Source: Rhodospirillaceae bacterium UBA4468 (GTDB taxonomy: Bacteria; Pseudomonadota; Alphaproteobacteria; Rhodospirillales; Casp-alpha2). From it: 9,345 nt of DNA. A program made the translations under genes and the position numbers. This document shows, piece by piece, positions 6,201 through 9,345 of this stretch (positions within the stretch are counted from its first letter, which is position 1; every line of letters begins with the position of its first letter). The DNA is taken from contig DGOK01000066.1 in NCBI GenBank assembly GCA_002389385.1, positions 1 through 9,345 on the forward strand. Reading direction: 5' to 3'. Under the pieces are notes generated by a model. The model was given only the letters and a program-made list of their open reading frames with translations. It was not told where the DNA came from and did not search any database.

Positions 6201-7817
6201 ATGACGACAGCTGCAGAAATCATCGGACAACGGCTTTATGACGCAGGGTGCCGACATGCTTTTGGCATTCCCGGCGGCGAAGTCCTCTATCTGATGGATG
6301 GATTAGAGAAGGCTGGTATCCAGTTCCATTTGGTCCGTCACGAAAACCCTGGCGGCTTTATGGCTGAGGGTACGTATCATGCAGATGGTGCACCTGGAAT
6401 TTTGGTTGCGACTATTGGGCCCGGTGTTGTGAACGCCATCAACGTGGTTGCCAACGCTTGGCAAGATCAAGTCCCGATGATTTTCCTGACTGGGTGTGTT
6501 GATGCAAGCGAAGCCGAAAAATATACGCATCAGGTTTTTGATCATACCAAAGTCATCGAGCCGATCTCTAAGGCATCAATGGTGCTCGCTGATGGTGCAG
6601 TCGATGTGATAATTGATAAAGCCGTGACAATCGCGATGAGTGATGCGCCGGGACCTGTGCACATTGATGTGCCAATCGGGCTTGCTGGTGCTGAGACCAA
6701 ACCAACAGGTTTCCCAAGGCACAATCCACCTGCCAAAACGGCACCCGCACCCGGGCCGGATCTAGATGCGGCGAGGGCAGCTATTGCCAATGCAAAGCGG
6801 CCCCTCATGATTGCTGGTGTCGATGTCTTGCATCACGATGCCGCGGCGATTGTTGAGGATGCCGCGCGTCGTTTATCAATGCCTGTGATCACGACCTATA
6901 AAGCCAAAGGTATTATCCCGGAAGATGACCCGCTTGCACTTGGCGGACACGGATTGTCACCAAAGTCATATAAGACGTTAAAGCCAATGATAGACGCTGC
7001 TGACCTTATACTTCTTGTTGGCTATGATCCGATTGAGATGCGGATTGATTGGCGTAATGCTTGGGGTACAGGCGTTGATGGCAAGATGGTGATTGAAGTT
7101 ACCGGTCATGCGAACAGACATTTCGTACATCAATCTGATATCAGTTTTATTTGTGATGTGGGTGCAGGCATGGTCGCGTTAACAGACGGGATTGCCGCTG
7201 ATGCGACGTGGCCTGACGGAGACGTCAGCACCATGAAGGATGCTCTGCGCGCCAACTTCCCCAGAGACGAAGAGTGGGGACCCGCAGCGGTCATTGATGC
7301 CGCGCGCAATGTCTTTCCAAGAGACGGTTTCGCCGCAGTTGATACAGGCGCACATCGTATTTTACTTAGCCAGCAATGGGAATGTTACGCGCCTCGGACC
7401 CTGACGCAGTCGACGGGTTTGTGCACGATGGGATGTGCAATGCCGATGGCACTTGGCCACAAGATCGCAAACCCTGATCAGCCCGTAATTGCTTTCACTG
7501 GGGATGGTGGGCTTGAGATGATTATGGGTGAATTGGCGACACTACGTGATCATCAACTTCCCGTTATTGTTATCGTGTTTGTCGATCAATCGTTATCGCT
7601 GATTGAACTGAAACAACGCGCGAACGCTCAAGAGAACTTAGGTGTCGATTTTGGCGGCACTGATTTTGCGGCTGTTGCGAATGTCATGGGGGGTGTCGGC
7701 GTAACAGCGACCAACCGTGGCGATCTTGAGGATGCGATTAAAGCTGGATTAGAGGCGGATACGTTTACGCTTATTGCGTGTCCAATTGGGCGTAAAGCTT
7801 ACGACGGCCGATTTTAA
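6201..7817 (+). CDS. Thiamine-diphosphate-dependent enzyme of the acetolactate synthase/decarboxylase superfamily
   Basis: The 538 aa show three domains in order. The Pyr domain (about 1-165) has GIPGGEVLYLMDGLE and the cofactor-activating Glu48 in VRHENPGG. The central domain is about 185-330. The PP domain has GDGG at 434-437 (Asp435) and, 27 residues later, Asp462 in FVDQSLSLI, where most relatives have Asn. A VD pair at this place also occurs in catabolic acetolactate synthase, so metal binding should hold. The region after GIIPEDDPLALGGHG lacks the usual acetolactate synthase motif, and no small regulatory subunit gene is nearby, so branched-chain synthesis is unlikely. It follows the acd-like gene by 62 bases on the same strand without an obvious terminator. 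It probably acts on a 2-oxo acid by decarboxylation or carboligation. The substrate is unknown, and the ribosome-binding site is weak. Confidence 0.85.
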   Translation: MTTAAEIIGQRLYDAGCRHAFGIPGGEVLYLMDGLEKAGIQFHLVRHENPGGFMAEGTYHADGAPGILVATIGPGVVNAINVVANAWQDQVPMIFLTGCVDASEAEKYTHQVFDHTKVIEPISKASMVLADGAVDVIIDKAVTIAMSDAPGPVHIDVPIGLAGAETKPTGFPRHNPPAKTAPAPGPDLDAARAAIANAKRPLMIAGVDVLHHDAAAIVEDAARRLSMPVITTYKAKGIIPEDDPLALGGHGLSPKSYKTLKPMIDAADLILLVGYDPIEMRIDWRNAWGTGVDGKMVIEVTGHANRHFVHQSDISFICDVGAGMVALTDGIAADATWPDGDVSTMKDALRANFPRDEEWGPAAVIDAARNVFPRDGFAAVDTGAHRILLSQQWECYAPRTLTQSTGLCTMGCAMPMALGHKIANPDQPVIAFTGDGGLEMIMGELATLRDHQLPVIVIVFVDQSLSLIELKQRANAQENLGVDFGGTDFAAVANVMGGVGVTATNRGDLEDAIKAGLEADTFTLIACPIGRKAYDGRF

Positions 7818-7827
7818 GACGGTCGTC
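7803..7827. terminator. Hairpin between the thiamine-diphosphate and CheZ-like genes
   Basis: GACGGCCG (7803-7810) pairs with CGGTCGTC (7820-7827) over 8 positions with one G-T pair, around a 9-base loop that contains the stop codon at 7815-7817. It sits at the meeting point of two convergent genes. No proper T tract follows on either strand, so it may be a factor-assisted or weak terminator. Confidence 0.35.
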
Positions 7828-8057
7828 TATTCGGCCTTGTTTCCTTCGTATAATCGATCTTTGTTGCCGATATGATCGAGCGTGCTCGAGACGCCAACAA
7901 CCGTATCGTCACCCAGCGTCACGACGAGCGAGTTCAGTGACCCCTCAACCGCGTTAATTGTTTGGACGATATTCGCAATACGTTGGCCTGTAACTTGATG
8001 AGCATGGCAGGCATTAGATATCGTCGTCGACGCATCTTCCAAGGCAACAAAATGCTG
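7827..8057 (-). pseudogene. CheZ-like protein, C-terminal half after an in-frame TGA
   Basis: These 76 codons continue the frame of the upstream CheZ-like half directly after the TGA at 8060-8058. They contain the most typical CheZ segment: ISNACHAHQVTGQRIANIVQ, followed by a helix and LGDD. In CheZ the motif is DITGQ/DLTGQ, where the Asp and Gln drive dephosphorylation of CheY-P. Here the Asp is Gln (QVTGQ) while the catalytic Gln remains, so phosphatase activity is doubtful even if the protein is made. The only nearby start is a TTG at 8042 with no ribosome-binding site. Separate translation is therefore unlikely, and the part would be made only by readthrough or if the TGA is a sequence error. 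It ends with TAG 10 bases from the convergent thiamine-diphosphate gene. Confidence 0.6.
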
Positions 8058-8315
8058 TCATGCGCCTGAATATTTAATTTCAGCGCCAAGTTTTTCAGTT
8101 ATAGCTGAAACAATCTCTGCGGCATCCAGAATTTTTCTTGTGGCTTTTTTTGAATCCTCTGCAATTGCATTGAGCTGATCTGCGGCCGTATCAAGGAACC
8201 CGCCATTGCTGTCAGGTTGTCGAACGTTCGCAAGTTCCGTACGCATTTTTTGTACGAGCTTAAATAATTGCAGAACTTCTTTTTCGAGTGATTTACCTGA
8301 ATCAAATGTAGCCAT
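8058..8315 (-). CDS. CheZ-like protein, N-terminal half (85 aa, ends at an internal TGA)
   Basis: ATG 8315 is preceded by a strong ribosome-binding site, so this part is probably translated. The 85 aa are largely helical: LEKEVLQLFKLVQKMRTEL, then AADQLNAIAEDSKKATRKILDAAEIV. This matches the first helices of CheZ-type chemotaxis phosphatases, where a D/E-LdaI...aT..IldAAE pattern is common. The frame stops at TGA 8060-8058, but the same frame goes on with the CheZ signature region, giving 161 residues in all if the stop were read through. The family level is inferred from the two halves together. No chemotaxis gene is visible nearby. It could be a truncated remnant, a recoded gene or a base-calling error. 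Confidence 0.6.
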   Translation of the reverse strand: MATFDSGKSLEKEVLQLFKLVQKMRTELANVRQPDSNGGFLDTAADQLNAIAEDSKKATRKILDAAEIVSAITEKLGAEIKYSGA

Positions 8316-8323
8316 CGGTCTGG

Positions 8324-8332
8324 TCTCCTCCT
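8324..8332 (-). promoter_or_regulatory. Strong ribosome-binding site of the CheZ-like gene
   Basis: AGGAGGAGA on the minus strand ends 8 bases before the ATG at 8315. Such a good site argues that the gene was, or is, well translated despite the internal stop. Confidence 0.65.
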
Positions 8333-8414
8333 GAGCAGAGATGGTAACCTGATAATAAGTGTGTGCAAAACCCTAGAATAAACAATTGGGTACACCTATC
8401 TCCCTATTCTAACT

Positions 8415-8420
8415 AGGAGG
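8415..8420 (+). promoter_or_regulatory. Ribosome-binding site of msrB
   Basis: AGGAGG ends 5 bases before ATG 8426 and fixes the msrB start. The 110 bases between the divergent CheZ-like and msrB starts must hold both promoters. I found no convincing -35/-10 pair for either. Confidence 0.7.
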
Positions 8421-8425
8421 TTCTA

Positions 8426-8824
8426 ATGGCCGAGAAGATTACAAAAACTGAAGACGAGTGGATGAAGCAGCTTGGTTATGAAGCTTTTAAGGTTGTCCGC
8501 ATGAAAGGCACTGAACGTGCGGGGACTAGCCAATTGAATGGCGAGAAACGCGACGGCACTTTTGTGTGTTCTGGATGCGGCGCCCCGATGTTTGCTTCAG
8601 ACGCCAAGTTTGAGTCCGGCACAGGCTGGCCGAGTTTCTATCAACCCGTTGCCGATGATGCGATTGAGGAAGAGGTTGATAAAGGGTTCTTTATGACTCG
8701 CACCGAAGTGCATTGCGCCACGTGTGACGGCCATTTGGGTCACGTATTCCCAGATGGTCCGCAACCTACCGGTCTGCGTTATTGCATCAATGGGGTGTCG
8801 TTGAAGTTTGAACCTGAGACCTAA
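8426..8824 (+). CDS. msrB: Peptide-methionine (R)-S-oxide reductase
   Basis: The 132-aa protein is a complete MsrB. It reduces the R epimer of methionine sulfoxide in proteins and helps repair oxidative damage in the cytosol; no signal peptide is present. Two zinc CxxC pairs are visible at Cys48/Cys51 (CSGC) and Cys97/Cys100 (CATC). The core reads SGTGWPSFYQPV, then HLGHVFPDGPQPTGLRYCINGVSLKF, with catalytic Cys120 in RYCING. The usual recycling Cys of GCGWPSF is Thr66 here. The enzyme may therefore be regenerated directly by thioredoxin or another thiol, as in family members that lack this Cys. It is probably a single-gene unit, divergent from the CheZ-like gene and convergent with the glutathione S-transferase gene. 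Confidence 0.96.
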   Translation: MAEKITKTEDEWMKQLGYEAFKVVRMKGTERAGTSQLNGEKRDGTFVCSGCGAPMFASDAKFESGTGWPSFYQPVADDAIEEEVDKGFFMTRTEVHCATCDGHLGHVFPDGPQPTGLRYCINGVSLKFEPET

Positions 8825-8837
8825 CATCTAAATGTTA
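8822..8837. terminator. AT-rich hairpin after msrB
   Basis: TAACAT (8822-8827) and ATGTTA (8832-8837) form a perfect 6-base inverted repeat with a CTAA loop. It begins at the msrB stop codon and lies in the 22-base gap before the convergent glutathione S-transferase stop. The stem is weak and only TAATTT follows. Confidence 0.25.
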
Positions 8838-8846
8838 TAATTTGGG

Positions 8847-9345
8847 TCAATCGTCCATCGTTACGAATTTTGGTAAGGCTTGAATGCACTTAATCCATGC
8901 CTGGATTGCGGGATAGTCTGACAACTTATACCCCCCTTCTTCAGCGACGTGAGTGTAAGCAAACAAAGCAATATCAGCAATCGTGGGGGCACCGCTGACC
9001 AACCAGATATTGCGCTCAAGATGCTTGTCCATAATTGCTAATGCGGCTTCACCGTTGGCGCGCTTGGCGGCAATTCGCGCTTTTTGGGCAGGATTGATGG
9101 ATTCCAAATAATTCCAAAATCTAAGGGTCGCAACATTGGGTTCGTGGGAATACTGCTCAAAGAACATCCAGCTGAGCACTTCTGCACGTATCAGGCGGCC
9201 TGTTGGCAGCCAGGAACTCCCGTCCGCAAGATAATGCAGGATCGCATTTGATTCGATGAGCCTCGACCCATCATCCAGAACCAATAAAGGGATGCGCCCG
9301 TTCGGGTTAAGTTTAAGAAATGCTGGTGTGCGGGTTTCTGCTTTG
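8847..9345 (-). CDS. Glutathione S-transferase family protein (5' end beyond the window)
   Basis: The frame is open to the right edge, and the residues coded there (TRTPAFLKLNPNGRIPLL, then VLDDGSRLIESNAI) are the middle and end of a thioredoxin-like GST N-terminal domain. The TTG at 9284 is therefore not the start, and the gene begins outside. The visible part has the ES of the glutathione site (IESNAILHYLAD), the linker, and an all-helical C-terminal domain with WMFFEQYSHEPNV and the N-capping-type motif PTIADIALFAY. The C-terminus is WIKCIQALPKFVTMDD. About 166 residues are present of the usual 200 or so. GSTs of this type conjugate or otherwise use glutathione on electrophiles in the cytosol, but the substrate is not readable and the catalytic N-terminal residue is not in view. 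Confidence 0.88.
   Translation of the reverse strand, partial: KAETRTPAFLKLNPNGRIPLLVLDDGSRLIESNAILHYLADGSSWLPTGRLIRAEVLSWMFFEQYSHEPNVATLRFWNYLESINPAQKARIAAKRANGEAALAIMDKHLERNIWLVSGAPTIADIALFAYTHVAEEGGYKLSDYPAIQAWIKCIQALPKFVTMDD

Noticed and set aside
3707..7817. Oxalate catabolism (formyl-CoA transferase plus oxalyl-CoA decarboxylase)
   Set aside because: The thiamine-diphosphate enzyme resembles the acetolactate synthase side of the family, and an acyl-CoA-dehydrogenase-fold gene sits between. That enzyme has no role in oxalate breakdown.
6201..7817. Biosynthetic acetolactate synthase large subunit (ilvB/ilvI)
   Set aside because: There is no small-subunit gene next to it, the active-site sequence after the GIIPEDDP segment is different, and the setting is catabolic.
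8058..8060. Selenocysteine or tryptophan decoding of the TGA
   Set aside because: No Cys/Sec-type motif surrounds it, no selenocysteine-insertion hairpin was recognised just downstream, and TGA ends other genes in the window.
9282..9284. TTG as the start of the glutathione S-transferase gene
   Set aside because: Upstream in-frame residues to the window edge continue the GST N-terminal domain, so the gene runs off the window.

Overview
The window reads as chromosomal DNA of an alphaproteobacterium, probably a marine or Rhodospirillales-type organism. This rests on mid-range GC (about 50% by eye), the mixed codon use, a small VWRxPDG/ENLEEIRQ-type protein that I associate with that group, and a cyclic-nucleotide-fold/TPR protein and a CheZ-like protein of alphaproteobacterial style. 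No mobile element, RNA gene or CRISPR array was seen, and there is no stretch over 300 bases without a gene.

Layout. (1) Nucleotides 1-2131, plus strand: the 3' part of a gene for a protein with a degenerate cyclic-nucleotide-binding fold followed by TPR-like repeats, then a small conserved hypothetical gene. (2) 2138-2702, minus strand, convergent with the first block: a CBS-pair protein whose frame is broken at a run of seven A, preceded by a tightly coupled 45-codon small ORF. (3) 2705-7817, plus strand: lysR-type regulator, family III CoA-transferase, acyl-CoA-dehydrogenase-fold enzyme and thiamine-diphosphate enzyme, which look like one catabolic unit. (4) 7827-8315, minus strand: a CheZ-like gene split by a single in-frame TGA. 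(5) 8426-8824, plus strand: msrB. (6) 8847 to the right edge, minus strand: a glutathione S-transferase gene whose 5' end lies outside.

The centre of interest is block 3. The acyl-CoA-dehydrogenase homologue lacks a catalytic glutamate at both known positions of the family (Gly in place of the YEGT-type Glu, Gln244 in place of the isovaleryl/long-chain-type Glu). It also has Arg at residue 84. As I recall it, this is the signature of 3-sulfinopropionyl-CoA desulfinase (Acd of Advenella and Variovorax), which turns 3-sulfinopropionyl-CoA into propionyl-CoA and sulfite. Its partner there is a family III CoA-transferase (Act) under a LysR regulator, as found here. The proposed flow is an organosulfinate activated by the CoA-transferase and desulfinated by the Acd-like enzyme. 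The thiamine-diphosphate enzyme would supply or process a 2-oxo acid or aldehyde in a step not part of the pathway as I know it.

Two genes, the CBS-pair gene and the CheZ-like gene, have conserved sequence on both sides of a single lesion. Each could be a true pseudogene, a recoding site or a sequence error; raw reads would be needed to decide.
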